Shown: in pieces, positions 10,339-19,518 of the stretch | Layout of the letters: the number at the start of each line of letters is the position of its first letter | Numbering within the stretch: position 1 is the stretch's first letter | Source of the DNA: Undibacterium sp. CCC3.4 | Lineage (GTDB): Bacteria; Pseudomonadota; Gammaproteobacteria; Burkholderiales; Burkholderiaceae_D | Assembly (NCBI RefSeq): GCF_034347425.1 | Contig: NZ_CP133779.1 | Location: 372,001 to 436,000, forward strand | Direction: 5' to 3' | Length of the DNA: 64,000 bases | Notes under the pieces: generated by a model | What the model saw: only the letters and a program-made list of their open reading frames with translations | Told to the model about the DNA's origin: nothing | Database searches by the model: none | Program-made: the position numbers and the translations under genes

Positions 10339-11829
10339 ATGCTCAAAATAAACCACTTATGTGTGTCACGCCACGGCGTGTTCTATCTCCGCGTCTACCA
10401 TCAAGGTAAGTCGCAAAAATTTTCTTTGCGCACAAAAGACCCAACTAGAGCTAGAATTATTGCTCTGACATTTAATCTAAAAAAACATATGGCAATACAA
10501 TCGGCATCATCCAAACCTGACTTGTCTGACTTGAATATCGATATTGATAACATCAAGCAATGGAAGGAAAAGACACATTCCGATGGTACGGTCGAGGTCG
10601 AAACGACCAGTTCAGCCGATGCCGCCGAGTACAGAGCCTATCGCAAAGAAGAACGCGACCACGAAATTGCTCTGAAGCTTTTAGAACAGGAAAATCTAAA
10701 AATAGAAGCTGCTGAACGAGCCATGCGAGAAACACGGATTCAGACAGAACAAAACATCATCACAAAAATCCTCAACCAACCAGCACCCGCACAGACTGAG
10801 TTACCCCTGCTTTCGGCGATGATTGATGCCTATATTGACGAAGAAATAACCGATCAGACGATAAAATCACGGCGAAACAAGCGTTCTCAGTTTCATCACT
10901 TCATGAAATTTGCTGGTGATCGACGTGTTAACAAATTTGAAGATCAAGACGTAATGGCGTACCGCAAGCACCTGCAAGCTACACAAATTCAGAAAAAAAC
11001 CATCAACAAAAAAATCGGTGCTCTGACGGAGTTATTCAGAACAGCACAAGGCTGGAATCAGCGCATCGAATTTTATAATCCATTTGAGGGCAAGCTATTT
11101 CCCAAAGTCGAAAAAGAAGTATCTTACCTGGCATTCAACTCCGAGCAAATTGATCAGATATTTTCAAAAGAGACATATTGCAATTTTAACAATCTAAAGC
11201 CGAACTACTACTGGCTACCATTTCTTGCCCTTTATACAGGTGCACGACTTGAAGAGCTTGCTTCGCTAGAAATCAAGAATATAAAACAGGAGGACGGAAT
11301 CTGGTATTTTGATATTCCTCGCATGAAAAACGATAACTCGGAACGTAAAGTGCCGTTGCACAAGGAAATTATTAACAGTGGATTTCTGGACTACGTGGAA
11401 ACTGTGCGCAAACGCAACGAACAATTGCTATTTCCAGAACTGAAAAAGGAACCAAAATATGACGCTAAGACCGGCGAACTTATTCCACCTTCCAATTATG
11501 GAAAGAATCCATCTCGGCGATTTGGGGAGTATATGGACTCGATCAATTTATCTGATCCGCAACTTGTATTCCATTCGTTCAGGCATACATTTATTTCATC
11601 GATATCAACGACCAGCAACAACATTATCTTGAACATGGCGTTGGTCGGACATATTGATGCCAACATTTTGACCGCCATTGGTGTCAGCAGAAAGATTGTC
11701 GAGTCTGCACATGCTGAAAACTACCAGCACCAAAAACCGTTAAAAGTACTCAAAGCCGCGATCGATGAATTTGATTTTAAGTTAAAAGTACCGTTTGCCT
11801 TTGGATTGTACGGCAACCGTCGAAAGTAA
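10339..11829 (+). CDS. Tyrosine recombinase / phage-type integrase
   Basis: A site-specific recombinase, probably the enzyme that integrated this region into ssrA. With the ATG at 10339 (MLKINHLCVSRHGVFYLRVYHQ, resembling the DUF6538-type N-terminus) it has 496 residues. The open frame reaches upstream to 10294, but that start lies inside the tmRNA terminator. A coiled, charged region at about 110-160 precedes a SAM-like core-binding domain. The catalytic domain shows Arg303 (TGARLEEL), His412 and Arg415 (HSFRHTF), His438 (VGHID) and the nucleophile Tyr462 (ENYQ), so all visible catalytic residues are present. The gene is AT-richer than its neighbours, consistent with transfer. Confidence 0.9.
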   Translation: MLKINHLCVSRHGVFYLRVYHQGKSQKFSLRTKDPTRARIIALTFNLKKHMAIQSASSKPDLSDLNIDIDNIKQWKEKTHSDGTVEVETTSSADAAEYRAYRKEERDHEIALKLLEQENLKIEAAERAMRETRIQTEQNIITKILNQPAPAQTELPLLSAMIDAYIDEEITDQTIKSRRNKRSQFHHFMKFAGDRRVNKFEDQDVMAYRKHLQATQIQKKTINKKIGALTELFRTAQGWNQRIEFYNPFEGKLFPKVEKEVSYLAFNSEQIDQIFSKETYCNFNNLKPNYYWLPFLALYTGARLEELASLEIKNIKQEDGIWYFDIPRMKNDNSERKVPLHKEIINSGFLDYVETVRKRNEQLLFPELKKEPKYDAKTGELIPPSNYGKNPSRRFGEYMDSINLSDPQLVFHSFRHTFISSISTTSNNIILNMALVGHIDANILTAIGVSRKIVESAHAENYQHQKPLKVLKAAIDEFDFKLKVPFAFGLYGNRRK

Positions 11830-12043
11830 TATTACAGAAAATATGCAGTTGCAGGTCACGGGCACTGAAGAACAACCTTAAAATAAATTGAAAGGCTCCC
11901 GCCACAGCGGCAGGCACATTTGGCACGCTCATGACCCCTGTTGCCGCCGACCGAAAATTGACCCACTAACAGGAGTTATGCCGACTCAAAATTGACCCAG
12001 GTGTTCTACTTACCCTGCCTAATAGTTAGGCAGGGAGAAAAAG

Positions 12044-13570
12044 GTGATCACTATGGACATGTTAGGCAAGATACGGCGGATGTTTTTACGCGACAAACTG
12101 TCGCTGCATGAAATTTCCAGGCGCACAGGTCTGTCGCGCAATACGATACGCACCTGGCTCAGGAAACCAGAAGGTGAATTATCAGTTCCATCCTACCGGC
12201 GCGGACTTGGGCCGCTGAAACTCAGTCCTTATCATGCCGAATTGGAGCAAGCTCTCAAAGCGGATGCACATCGCCTCAAACAAGACCGGCGAACCGCCAA
12301 AGCTCTGTTTACTCAAATCAAGGGCCAAGGTTACGACGGTAGTTATAGTGGCGTCACCGATTTCATCCGTGACTGGCGCGGCCGTGAAGGCAAAGCACCT
12401 CATGCCTTTGTGCCATTAAAATTTGAACTGGGTGAAGCCTTTCAGTTCGACTGGAGCGAAGAAGGTTTAGTCATCGGCGGCGTATATCGGCGCATGCAGG
12501 TGTCCCATCTCAAACTGTGCGCCAGCCGTGCGTTCTGGTTGGTTGCGTATCCCAGCCAGGGCCATGAAATGCTGTTTGATGCCCACACCCGGTCCTTCAC
12601 GGCGCTGGGTGGCATTCCCCGGCGCGGCATTTACGACAACATGAAGACGGCCGTCGACAAGGTCAACAAAAGCAAAGGCCGCACGGTCAATGCTCGCTTT
12701 GCCGTGATGTGCGCCCACTATTTGTTTGATTCCGATTTCTGCAATGTGGCGTCAGGTTGGGAGAAAGGCATCGTCGAAAAGAACGTGCAAGACAGCCGAC
12801 GGCGAATCTGGATCGAGGCGCAGCAACGTCAATTCTCATCCTTTGCCGAGCTCAATGTCTGGCTGGGCGAACGCTGCCGTGCTCTCTGGAGTGAGTTGCG
12901 ACACCCAGAGCATGATGCGTTTAGTGTGGCAGAAATGCTGGAACATGAGCGCGCTGAAATGATGCCGATGCCAGCACCATTTGACGGTTACGTTGAGAAA
13001 CTGGCGCGTGTATCATCAACCTGCTTGATCAGCGCGCACCGCAATCGATACTCCGTCCCCTGCGAATTGGCCGGTCAACTGGTCAGCACGCGTCTCTATC
13101 CCAACCACGTCAGCGTCATCGCCAATGATGTCATCGTTGCCCGTCATCTCCGGTTAACGGAACGTGCGCTGATTTGCTATGACTGGCAACACTACATCCC
13201 TCTAATCCAGCGTAAGCCCGGCGCACTTCGAAACGGCGCACCCTTTGCAGACATGCCAGCGCCTTTGATGCGATTGAAACAAGGGTTGATGCGTCATGCA
13301 GGCGGTGACCGGATTATGGCGCAAGTATTGGCCACCGTGCCGACTGTAGGGTTGGATGTCGTGCTGGTTGCGGTTGAGTTGGTCAACGAATCCGGCGCGC
13401 TCAGTGCTGAACACATTCTGAATGTATTGGCCAGATTAGATGGAAGCCCAGTATCAGAGACTGTCGAAACCAGTCTGGAATTAAAAGAAGCGCCAGTAGC
13501 AAATACTGAGCGCTATGACAGCTTACGAGAGCTGGATGACGTCACAACCAGCACACAGGGAGAGCAATAA
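12044..13570 (+). CDS. istA: IS21-family transposase IstA
   Basis: IstA is the DDE transposase of the element. The 508-residue protein has an N-terminal helix-turn-helix ([21 protein letters not shown]). A retroviral-type integrase core follows with the catalytic Asp in FQFDWSEEG, the second Asp in IYDNMKTAV and the Glu in [11 protein letters not shown]. The start is GTG at 12044 behind GGGAGAAAAAG. ATG at 12053 is an alternative. Its stop overlaps the istB start by one base, so the two are translationally coupled. It looks intact. Confidence 0.9.
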   Translation: MITMDMLGKIRRMFLRDKLSLHEISRRTGLSRNTIRTWLRKPEGELSVPSYRRGLGPLKLSPYHAELEQALKADAHRLKQDRRTAKALFTQIKGQGYDGSYSGVTDFIRDWRGREGKAPHAFVPLKFELGEAFQFDWSEEGLVIGGVYRRMQVSHLKLCASRAFWLVAYPSQGHEMLFDAHTRSFTALGGIPRRGIYDNMKTAVDKVNKSKGRTVNARFAVMCAHYLFDSDFCNVASGWEKGIVEKNVQDSRRRIWIEAQQRQFSSFAELNVWLGERCRALWSELRHPEHDAFSVAEMLEHERAEMMPMPAPFDGYVEKLARVSSTCLISAHRNRYSVPCELAGQLVSTRLYPNHVSVIANDVIVARHLRLTERALICYDWQHYIPLIQRKPGALRNGAPFADMPAPLMRLKQGLMRHAGGDRIMAQVLATVPTVGLDVVLVAVELVNESGALSAEHILNVLARLDGSPVSETVETSLELKEAPVANTERYDSLRELDDVTTSTQGEQ

Positions 13571-14376
13571 TGAACAACATCACAGCAGAATTAAATTCCT
13601 TACGCCTGCACGGCATGTCCAGCGCCTGGGCAGAATTGGTAACGCAGGGCACCACACCCACAGAGCCGCTCCAATGGATTATTGAACATCTTCTAAAGGC
13701 TGAATTTACAGAGCGCGGCATGAAATCAATACGTCATCAAATGGCCATGGCCAAGTTTCCGGTACATCGTGATCTGGCCGGATTTGACTTTAGCTCATCC
13801 AGTGTCGATCAGGTGCTGGTCAAACAACTGGCCACATTGGCGTTTACGGACACAGCACAGAACGCGGTATTTATTGGTGGGCCAGGTACAGGCAAGACCC
13901 ACATTGCTACGGCCATTGCTGTCTCTGGCATTACCACAAAAGGAAAACGGGTTCGTTTTTATTCGACCGTGGATCTAGTCAATCTACTGGAAAAGGAAAA
14001 ACGGGACGGCAAGGCAGGACGACTTGCGCTGCAGATGAGTCGTTTGGACCTCGTCATTCTGGATGAACTAGGTTACCTCCCATTCAGCCAGGTTGGTGGT
14101 GCGTTACTGTTCCACCTGCTCTCTAAATTGTACGAACATACCAGCGTGATCATCACGACCAACCTCAGCTTCTCGGAATGGTCTAGTGTATTTGGTGATG
14201 CCAAGATGACGACAGCGTTGTTGGATCGACTGACGCATCACTGCCATATCGTCGAAACGGGTAACGAATCCTACCGTTTCCATCACAGCAGTTCGGCAGC
14301 CAAAGTCAGAATTCAATCGCGTGAACAAGGGCGCAAGGGAGGAGGAAAAGCAGAAAAGGAAGAAGAGGCACGTTAA
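13570..14376 (+). CDS. istB: IS21-family helper ATPase IstB
   Basis: IstB is the AAA+ ATPase (DnaC-like) that helps IstA choose and capture the target. The 268-residue protein has Walker [10 protein letters not shown] near residue 99 and Walker [13 protein letters not shown] near residue 160. A basic, lysine- and glycine-rich tail lies at the C-terminus. It starts on an ATG overlapping the istA stop by one base. It looks intact and fits the family length closely. Confidence 0.9.
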   Translation: MNNITAELNSLRLHGMSSAWAELVTQGTTPTEPLQWIIEHLLKAEFTERGMKSIRHQMAMAKFPVHRDLAGFDFSSSSVDQVLVKQLATLAFTDTAQNAVFIGGPGTGKTHIATAIAVSGITTKGKRVRFYSTVDLVNLLEKEKRDGKAGRLALQMSRLDLVILDELGYLPFSQVGGALLFHLLSKLYEHTSVIITTNLSFSEWSSVFGDAKMTTALLDRLTHHCHIVETGNESYRFHHSSSAAKVRIQSREQGRKGGGKAEKEEEAR

Positions 14377-14384
14377 GTTTGCGC

Positions 14385-14427
14385 GCGGGGTAGTCACTTC
14401 GGGCTACGCCCGAAGTGACTACCCCGC
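14385..14427. terminator. Perfect 20-bp hairpin inside IS21 copy 1
   Basis: Arms 14385-14404 and 14408-14427 are perfect complements around a TAC loop, 9 bases after istB. There is no T run, so it may be a factor-assisted terminator or a block against transcription into or out of the element. Confidence 0.5.
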
Positions 14428-14577
14428 AACTACTTAACCTGGGTAACACGACAAATGAATAGGTTAAAAACCAACTGTTTGTTAGACTTATCCACAATTG
14501 CTGGTTCACAAAACAGCAACTCGCCCTGGGTCAATATTCAATCGGCAGGGTGGGTCAATATTCAGTCGGCGCCAACA

Positions 14578-15183
14578 GTGCGGCGCAACGTTGAGCAGAT
14601 TATCCAATCCCCGCAGGTGATGCGGCTGTAGCGGCTCCAGTAATGCCCGATAGATGCGGCGGTTGGCGCGCGTCACGGCTTCCGCGCAGGCCCGCTCAAT
14701 CACCGCCAGAGTCGGTAGAATGATATTACGCTGCCGTAATGTCTCCAAGGCTTGGGCTGCGAGCACCAACCCTTTATCGGTCTGCATGGCGAGATCTGCA
14801 AGGCTATGCGCCAGCTTGCGAAAATCCGGCAGGCCGAACGCGGACAGGCTAAGGTAGGCGCGCAATTCCTGAAAGTGTTCGCGTCGGGTCTGATCGCGCA
14901 CGCCATACTGCGACCAAGCGGCGGCATCGCTTTGTATCTGGCGGGATATCCACTGGATGATCGGGGCCGGCACCGGCATGTCGACCGCCAGCGCATAGCC
15001 CGGATAGCGCAGCAGGCACAACTGAACGGCGAAGCCGAGCCGGTTGGCGTCGCCTCGACGCTGCCGAATCAAGGACAAATCGGACTCAGTGAAGCTGTAA
15101 TGCTGAATTAGGTCGTCCTGGCTTTCCGGGAGTGCCAGCAGGCTGTCCCGCTCCGTCGCGGAAAGTATGGATCGGCGCGGCAT
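14578..15183 (-). pseudogene. tnpA: Tn3-family transposase TnpA, N-terminal fragment
   Basis: About 200 residues remain of a family length near 990. The fragment begins [20 protein letters not shown], and its region [32 protein letters not shown] is the typical N-terminal DNA-binding domain (DUF4158) of Tn3 transposases. The frame is cut at the IS21 right end at 14577 and then reads 24 foreign codons to a stop inside the IS. The DDE catalytic domain is absent, so it cannot transpose. It begins 3 bases after the resolvase stop, the normal tnpR-tnpA order. Confidence 0.88.
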
Positions 15184-15186
15184 GCG

Positions 15187-15765
15187 TTACGTTTTCCCGG
15201 TTCCGCCGATTCGTGCGATCGTTTCAATCAGCGTGGTGCGCTTGACTCCGAAGGTTCGACATACAGCAGCCTTGGACATGCCACCGTTCAGGGCGGCAAC
15301 AATGGAGTCCAGCTTCTCACCGGTGATCGCTGGCGGACGGCCACCTACACGGCCGCGCCGGCGCGCGGCTGCGAGCCCGGCGGTCACGCGCTCCTTGGTC
15401 AAGCCGCGTTCGTACTGGGCGAGCGCGCCGAACACATGGAACAGCAATTCGCCTGACGCTGTCGTGGTGTCCATGCCTTCGGTGAGGGAACGAAAAGCAA
15501 CCTGTGTGTCTTTCAGCGTGTTCACGATGGTGAGCAAGTTCGGCAGCGAACGTCCAAGCCGGTCTAGCTTCCAGACAACGAGCACGTCACCAGGCCGCAC
15601 GAATTCAAGCGCCTGGACCAAGCCGGGCCGATCATCCTTGGCACCGGAAGCGCGATCTTCATACAGGTGCCGGGCATCGACACCCGCCGCCAGCAGCGCG
15701 TCGCGCTGCAAATCGGTGTTTTGACGGTCCGACTCGGACGAAACTCGCATGTACCCGATAAGCAT
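15187..15765 (-). CDS. tnpR: Serine recombinase (Tn3-family resolvase TnpR)
   Basis: TnpR resolves transposition cointegrates at a res site. The 192-residue protein opens MLIGYMRVSSESDRQNTDLQ, with the catalytic serine in the RVSS motif (Ser9). It carries the conserved VWKLDRLGRS and GELLFHVFGALAQYERGLTKERV segments, and a C-terminal Hin-type helix-turn-helix ending GVKRTTLIETIARIG. The length is typical. It looks intact although its transposase partner is truncated. Confidence 0.92.
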   Translation of the reverse strand: MLIGYMRVSSESDRQNTDLQRDALLAAGVDARHLYEDRASGAKDDRPGLVQALEFVRPGDVLVVWKLDRLGRSLPNLLTIVNTLKDTQVAFRSLTEGMDTTTASGELLFHVFGALAQYERGLTKERVTAGLAAARRRGRVGGRPPAITGEKLDSIVAALNGGMSKAAVCRTFGVKRTTLIETIARIGGTGKT

Positions 15766-15829
15766 ATACGGAAAACCTATGCAGTGTGGTTGGCGTATGC
15801 TAACTCATGACGACATAGTTTTCCGCATA
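15765..15829. promoter_or_regulatory. Candidate res/crossover site upstream of tnpR
   Basis: TATACGGAAAACCTATG at 15765-15781 and CATAGTTTTCCGCATA at 15814-15829 form an imperfect dyad directly upstream of tnpR. This is where Tn3-type res sites lie and where the resolvase represses its own gene. Confidence 0.5.
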
Positions 15830-16108
15830 TTTTTTACGCCTTCACACGCCTTCACGTGTAAGCTTCCGGTGTCGCCTGTCGATCTGTCGCCAAACACTTG
15901 TTTTCCGACTGGTTGTATTCCGCACTGAGCGGACTTGACTAAGATTTCTCGGCCTCGCCTTCACTTATCTTGGTTAATCCGGTCAAGTGGCTAAAATAAT
16001 AAAAATCAATGATTATGGCATCCTTTTAACGTTTTTTCGTGTGTTAACGATTATCGATATATGCCAAAGGTGGCAACTGCAAAGTTAGGGGTTTCTATAG
16101 GTAATTAA
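15830..16108. other. Non-coding stretch between the tnpR promoter side and the MFS gene
   Basis: About 280 bases with no protein-like frame. A small repeat (CGCCTTCACACGCCTTCACG) lies near 15838, and an AT-rich tail follows from 15990. No transposon end was recognised. Confidence 0.4.
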
Positions 16109-17335
16109 TTATTGCGTCGCTAACGGCCAGACCCTATTAATGATAAACCCCACCATGAATAGTGTTGCACATGCTGAAATAGCAAAAAGGGAATATGCCC
16201 AGCCAGCGTACCATCCTCGATTTATTGCGACACCGGCAATGAGAGGGCCTAAAACGTTAAACATGGCCATAATTGAAGTGTTTAGCCCCATAATTGCTCC
16301 CTGCTGGCTGCGCGGCACTAAATTTGTTAGAGCCGCGGTGAGTGTAGGTCGGATTACCGATCCACCTAGACTGATTAAAATGATTGACGTCGCAAGTGTG
16401 ACTAGAGTTTGCGCTGTACCGAGGATAATAAATCCCGACCCTAAAAATACAAAGCCCCAGACGCTGATCATTTTATCGTTAATAATTCTTCCGATTTTTT
16501 TTATTGCTACTAACTGAACGAATATATTGATTGCACCAGAACAAGCAAAGACGATTCCTATTTCCTTAGGACCGAAGGGCTGGCTGTGAAAGGAAAATCG
16601 TGAACTCAAGAACAGCGCGGCCTGTGAAATGTACATCGCCATAACCAGATAAAACGCCGCCAGTATTGCTAACACTTGCGGCAACCCGGCAATATCTCTG
16701 AACTTCCAAATAGAAATTTCTGCCTTTGTAACCGTAACGTTTGAGGGACGGGAAGTATTTTTGTTCAGCATCAGCCAAGTTGTAAAAAAACTCAACGCTG
16801 AAAGACAGGCAGCGCCCCAGATTGGAGCGGTTATTGAGTAACGCACCAAAACGCTGGAGAGTGATGGCCCGATCACCATTCCAACGCCAATCGCCGCACT
16901 GATAACCCCAATGGCCTGCTTCCGCGTTCGCTGCGTGCTATGATCTATTGCTAGTGCGGCAGCAACAGAAATATTTCCAGATGTAATTCCATCAATTATG
17001 CGTGCTATAAATAAGAGCCAAAGATTGTTAGCACATGCTAAAAGTATGAGGCTTAAAAATGTGCCGCATTGACTAACAAGCAGTATTGGCTTACGACCAT
17101 GCTGATCGGATAACTGCCCAATCCAAGGTGCCGCGATAAATTGACTTAACGCGAATGATGCCACCAAGATACCTAATACGATGGGCGTGCATCCGAAATG
17201 AAGAGCATAGAAGGGAAGCAACGGCAATATAACTCCAGCTCCTATAGCGTCCACTGCCACAATAGCGAACAGCGGAATCATGATCTTGGAGTCGAGCTTT
17301 TCGACAATGGAAGTATCCACCTTCCAGGCTACCAT
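16109..17335 (-). CDS. MFS efflux transporter (DHA1/TetA-like)
   Basis: A 408-residue inner-membrane protein with twelve predicted hydrophobic segments. The MFS motif A is GQLSDQHGRKPILL after TM2. The N-terminal TM1 reads IPLFAIVAVDAIGAGVILPLLPFY, as in TetA-type drug:proton antiporters. The start ATG at 17335 overlaps the stop of the upstream cupin gene (ATGGTAG), so the two are translationally coupled. Substrate is unknown. With a MarR regulator divergent and a cupin enzyme-like partner, export of a small aromatic or drug-like molecule is plausible. The gene is AT-richer than the core genes. Confidence 0.85.
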   Translation of the reverse strand: MVAWKVDTSIVEKLDSKIMIPLFAIVAVDAIGAGVILPLLPFYALHFGCTPIVLGILVASFALSQFIAAPWIGQLSDQHGRKPILLVSQCGTFLSLILLACANNLWLLFIARIIDGITSGNISVAAALAIDHSTQRTRKQAIGVISAAIGVGMVIGPSLSSVLVRYSITAPIWGAACLSALSFFTTWLMLNKNTSRPSNVTVTKAEISIWKFRDIAGLPQVLAILAAFYLVMAMYISQAALFLSSRFSFHSQPFGPKEIGIVFACSGAINIFVQLVAIKKIGRIINDKMISVWGFVFLGSGFIILGTAQTLVTLATSIILISLGGSVIRPTLTAALTNLVPRSQQGAIMGLNTSIMAMFNVLGPLIAGVAINRGWYAGWAYSLFAISACATLFMVGFIINRVWPLATQ

Positions 17336-17988
17336 GTCTTTGCATCGTCGAGGGTAATAAATCCATCTCCGTCGGTATCATACCTTTCAAAGGAATCTCG
17401 TAACATGATCGGCGCCTCGTCTTTCGAAAGCTTTCCATCCCGGTCGGCATCAAAATCAGCAAGAATTTTCTTAAAATTGTCGATCATGGCATTTCGCTCA
17501 TTTCCTCCAGTTTTAATGTATTCGAAGGGATCAAGCATGTCACTAGGAGCGCCGCCAGAATGATTAGTCGGAAAAAAATCGACCATTTTCATCCGACCCG
17601 TGCCCAGCGAGACGATCGCGTGAGGAGTATTAGGTGGAACTCGGACGACACATGGTGCTTTGATTGGGAAAGTTTTACCATCGATTACGATAGCGCCTTC
17701 CCCCTCGACTAGTACGAAAATTTCTTCTACGCTATGCATGTGCGAAGGTGCACCATAACCACAGCCGACTTCAGATATCTGAACTGTAGCGTTATCCCAA
17801 CCATAGTATCGACCTTCCATCTCAATGAAGTAGTCGCCGGTTTTTACGTCCCAAAAGTTGAACCCGGATTGGTTCTGCAGAACAAAAGGAAGCCCAAGGT
17901 TGTGGAAATTTCCCGGCGTCGTTTCTACAGGACGGTCTACTTGCGTAGCGGACGGGCTGGCATCCGCGTTAACGATCATTGCGTTCAT
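17329..17988 (-). CDS. Cupin domain protein fused to a C-terminal EF-hand pair
   Basis: A 219-residue protein, apparently without a signal peptide. A cupin (about 60-140) has the metal motif with His83, His85 and Glu89 followed by Gly96, and the second-motif histidine His123 (VPPNTPH). The C-terminus has two canonical calcium loops: Asp180-Glu191 (D-A-D-R-D-G) and Asp204-Asp215 (D-T-D-G-D-G), each with acidic residues at positions 1, 3, 5 and 12. I know of no named protein with this fusion. The stop overlaps the MFS start, and MarR is divergent. It may be a dioxygenase, isomerase or binding protein whose activity depends on calcium. The reaction is unknown. Confidence 0.8.
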   Translation of the reverse strand: MNAMIVNADASPSATQVDRPVETTPGNFHNLGLPFVLQNQSGFNFWDVKTGDYFIEMEGRYYGWDNATVQISEVGCGYGAPSHMHSVEEIFVLVEGEGAIVIDGKTFPIKAPCVVRVPPNTPHAIVSLGTGRMKMVDFFPTNHSGGAPSDMLDPFEYIKTGGNERNAMIDNFKKILADFDADRDGKLSKDEAPIMLRDSFERYDTDGDGFITLDDAKTW

Positions 17989-18004
17989 AATGAAACCCTA
18001 TATA

Positions 18005-18052
18005 ATGTTGACGTATCTACACAATGCCTAAATTCTGTAGACATGTCAACAT
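18005..18052. promoter_or_regulatory. Inverted-repeat operator between cupin and marR genes
   Basis: Two 17-base arms, ATGTTGACGTATCTACA (18005-18021) and TGTAGACATGTCAACAT (18036-18052), are inverted copies with two mismatches and a 14-base spacer. The site lies in the middle of the divergent gap, the expected place for a MarR-type autorepressor to control both promoters. Confidence 0.7.
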
Positions 18053-18067
18053 AAATTATAGGGGCAT

Positions 18068-18511
18068 ATGAAAAGTTCAGCTACAGCAGACCGGGATCTT
18101 TGGCGCAGCTTTCGCCAGACGTATGAAAAAATCAACTTCGTTATAGAACGCGAGTTGGTGCATTTAACCCAACTTTCTGGGGCAGATCACGGCATACTTT
18201 CTCGTCTTGCTGAGTCACCTGGCGCATCGTGCCGACAACAGGATTTGGCCAACTCGATGCGATGGGATAGGACGAGACTTTCCCACCACCTCCACCGAAT
18301 GGAAGAAAGAGGTTTGGTTGAGCGTGAAAAGGTCACGTCAGCTGGGACGATTGTCAAGATTACAAACTATGGTGACGTGCTTCGGTTGGAGGCAGATCCT
18401 ATACATGCAGCCATAGTGGCGAAGCATTTCACTTCAAAATTGTCTGCGGTACAGCGTGAAGCGTTTAGTAGGTTAAGCACAATCGTAGACAATGCAGAAC
18501 AATGTCCCTAG
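18068..18511 (+). CDS. MarR-family transcriptional regulator
   Basis: A 147-residue winged-helix regulator. The DNA-binding part covers GADHGILSRLAESPGASCRQQDLANSMRWDRTRLSHHLHRMEERGLVERE, followed by a beta-wing (KVTSAGTIVKITNYG). It is divergent from the cupin-MFS operon with a strong inverted repeat between them, so it most likely represses that operon and itself until a ligand binds. The ligand is not known. The start ATG at 18068 follows an AGGGGCAT ribosome-site-like run. Confidence 0.88.
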   Translation: MKSSATADRDLWRSFRQTYEKINFVIERELVHLTQLSGADHGILSRLAESPGASCRQQDLANSMRWDRTRLSHHLHRMEERGLVEREKVTSAGTIVKITNYGDVLRLEADPIHAAIVAKHFTSKLSAVQREAFSRLSTIVDNAEQCP

Positions 18512-18522
18512 GGAACCGCTGA

Positions 18523-18723
18523 TTAATTACGCCTCGCGCTGCCCAGCGCGGCTGCCAGGCAGGTCGCGGCGAAGACGGCCGCTTTGGGCATGCCGGCACC
18601 GCCGAGGACGGTCGGATTGACGAAGGTGATGTAGGCCTTTGTCAGGAAAGTGGTCAGACCCGCGACCAGAGCGGTACGCACGTCGGTGAAGTGGGCATCG
18701 AGCTTGAAATATCGGTTCGGCAT
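18523..18723 (-). pseudogene. NCS2 guanine/hypoxanthine permease, N-terminal fragment
   Basis: The 66 residues MPNRYFKLDAHFTDVRTALVAGLTTFLTKAYITFVNPTVLGGAGMP and on match the N-terminus and first transmembrane segments of AzgA-type purine permeases (family length near 430). The frame then ends at a stop a few codons after ALGSARRN, so nearly all of the transporter is missing. It is a relic, in opposite orientation to its neighbours. Confidence 0.75.
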
Positions 18724-18849
18724 GGCAAACATTATGCACATGTCTCGGGCTCCGGCGTGTTGCCAGCGGTGCCAGCAACGTTTTCCCGTTATACTTGCTG
18801 ATTTTCAATACTTTTATAGCCCCTCGGTTCCAACTTCCGAGTATTTTGG

Positions 18850-19065
18850 ATGCACATTCGCGCTTACCTTTTAATGATGGCCACCGGGATTTTAGTTCCC
18901 GTCATCCTGGCTTCGGGAATGGCGCTGAACTTGCTGCAGAATGCCGAACGTGATGCCGCCCTTGGATCGCTGGGCGAAACCGCCAACAGCGTGGCCTTGC
19001 GGGTAGAGCGCGAGCTGTACAGCGCCGAGGCTGCCTTGAAGGTGCTGGCCGTATCGCCGAGCTAA
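18850..19065 (+). pseudogene. Membrane sensor protein, N-terminal fragment
   Basis: The 71-residue frame reads MHIRAYLLMMATGILVPVILASGMALNLLQNAERDAALGSL and on, i.e. a transmembrane helix followed by the start of an extracytoplasmic sensor domain. This is common in hybrid histidine kinases and diguanylate cyclases. It ends where an NTF2-like reading frame in another phase begins. Only the first part of the original gene remains, so its output domain cannot be told. Confidence 0.6.
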
Positions 19066-19472
19066 CTGCACAATATGCCCTTGGAGTCAACCAGGGCTGG
19101 GAGGGCGCCGCAGTGGATATCAACGCGCTTTCTGACATTTTCGCGCCCGATGCCGTTTGGCAAAGCCGGATGATGGGAGTTCGCGCCGCAGGTTTGGAGG
19201 CCATTGTCGTAGGCGTAGAAGAGGGAACCCGTGCAACCGACTTCGCGATGCACAGCTATACCAATCCCGTGATCCAGATCGATGGCGAAAGAGCGCATGC
19301 GCGTTGGCTACTATTCATCGCAAGCCGTCGTCATGCCGGGCCGCCCAATATGGTCTATCTAGAAGACGTTATCGGTTATGTGCGAACCGAGTCAGGCTGG
19401 CGTATCCAGTCAGTAGAACGTCGTTTCGGAATGGAACTGGTAGAAGACGCATCCTCGCATCGTAATGGCTGA
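19056..19472 (+). pseudogene. SnoaL/NTF2-like protein lacking its normal start
   Basis: From about 19056 the third frame reads AELTAQYALGVNQGWEG and then a SnoaL-type fold: DIFAPDAVWQS, a middle with HARWLLFIASRR, and YLEDVIGYVRTESGWRIQSVERRF. The only in-frame start inside is GTG at 19113, which would delete the first helix. The gene seems to have been joined to the sensor fragment by a deletion that removed its start. Small proteins of this fold act as cyclases, isomerases or dehydratases. The role here is unknown and expression is doubtful. Confidence 0.65.
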
Positions 19473-19494
19473 TGTTGCTGAAATCCTGTTTCAG

Positions 19495-19518
19495 AACCCC
19501 GCTTTGGCGGGGTTTTTG
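19495..19518 (+). terminator. Rho-independent terminator after the NTF2-like gene
   Basis: AACCCCGC and GCGGGGTT arms around a TTTG loop are followed by a T run, 22 bases after the stop. Classic intrinsic terminator. Confidence 0.88.

Larger units (their letters stand above)
11939..14577 (+). mobile_element. Complete IS21-family element (copy 1)
   Basis: The ends match as inverted repeats that begin TGTTG(C/G)CGCCGAC and run on to ATTGACCCA. Each end has a second inner copy of the GCCGA(C/T)...ATTGACCCA unit (left 11946-11965 and about 11980-11999, right 14531-14550 region and 14551-14570). Multiple terminal repeats, TG...CA ends and an istA/istB pair are typical of IS21. The total length is 2639 bases. 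Left flank ACCCC and right flank GTGCG do not match, so no target duplication is visible. The right end interrupts a Tn3 transposase gene. Confidence 0.85.
14578..15829 (-). mobile_element. Tn3-family transposon remnant (tnpR, truncated tnpA, res-like site)
   Basis: A resolvase gene, the first part of a Tn3-type transposase gene and a dyad upstream of the resolvase that resembles a res site lie together. The transposase is cut by the right end of the IS21 element. I could not recognise a 38-base Tn3 terminal repeat with confidence. The MarR/cupin/MFS module on its right may be former cargo, which is an inference. Confidence 0.7.
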
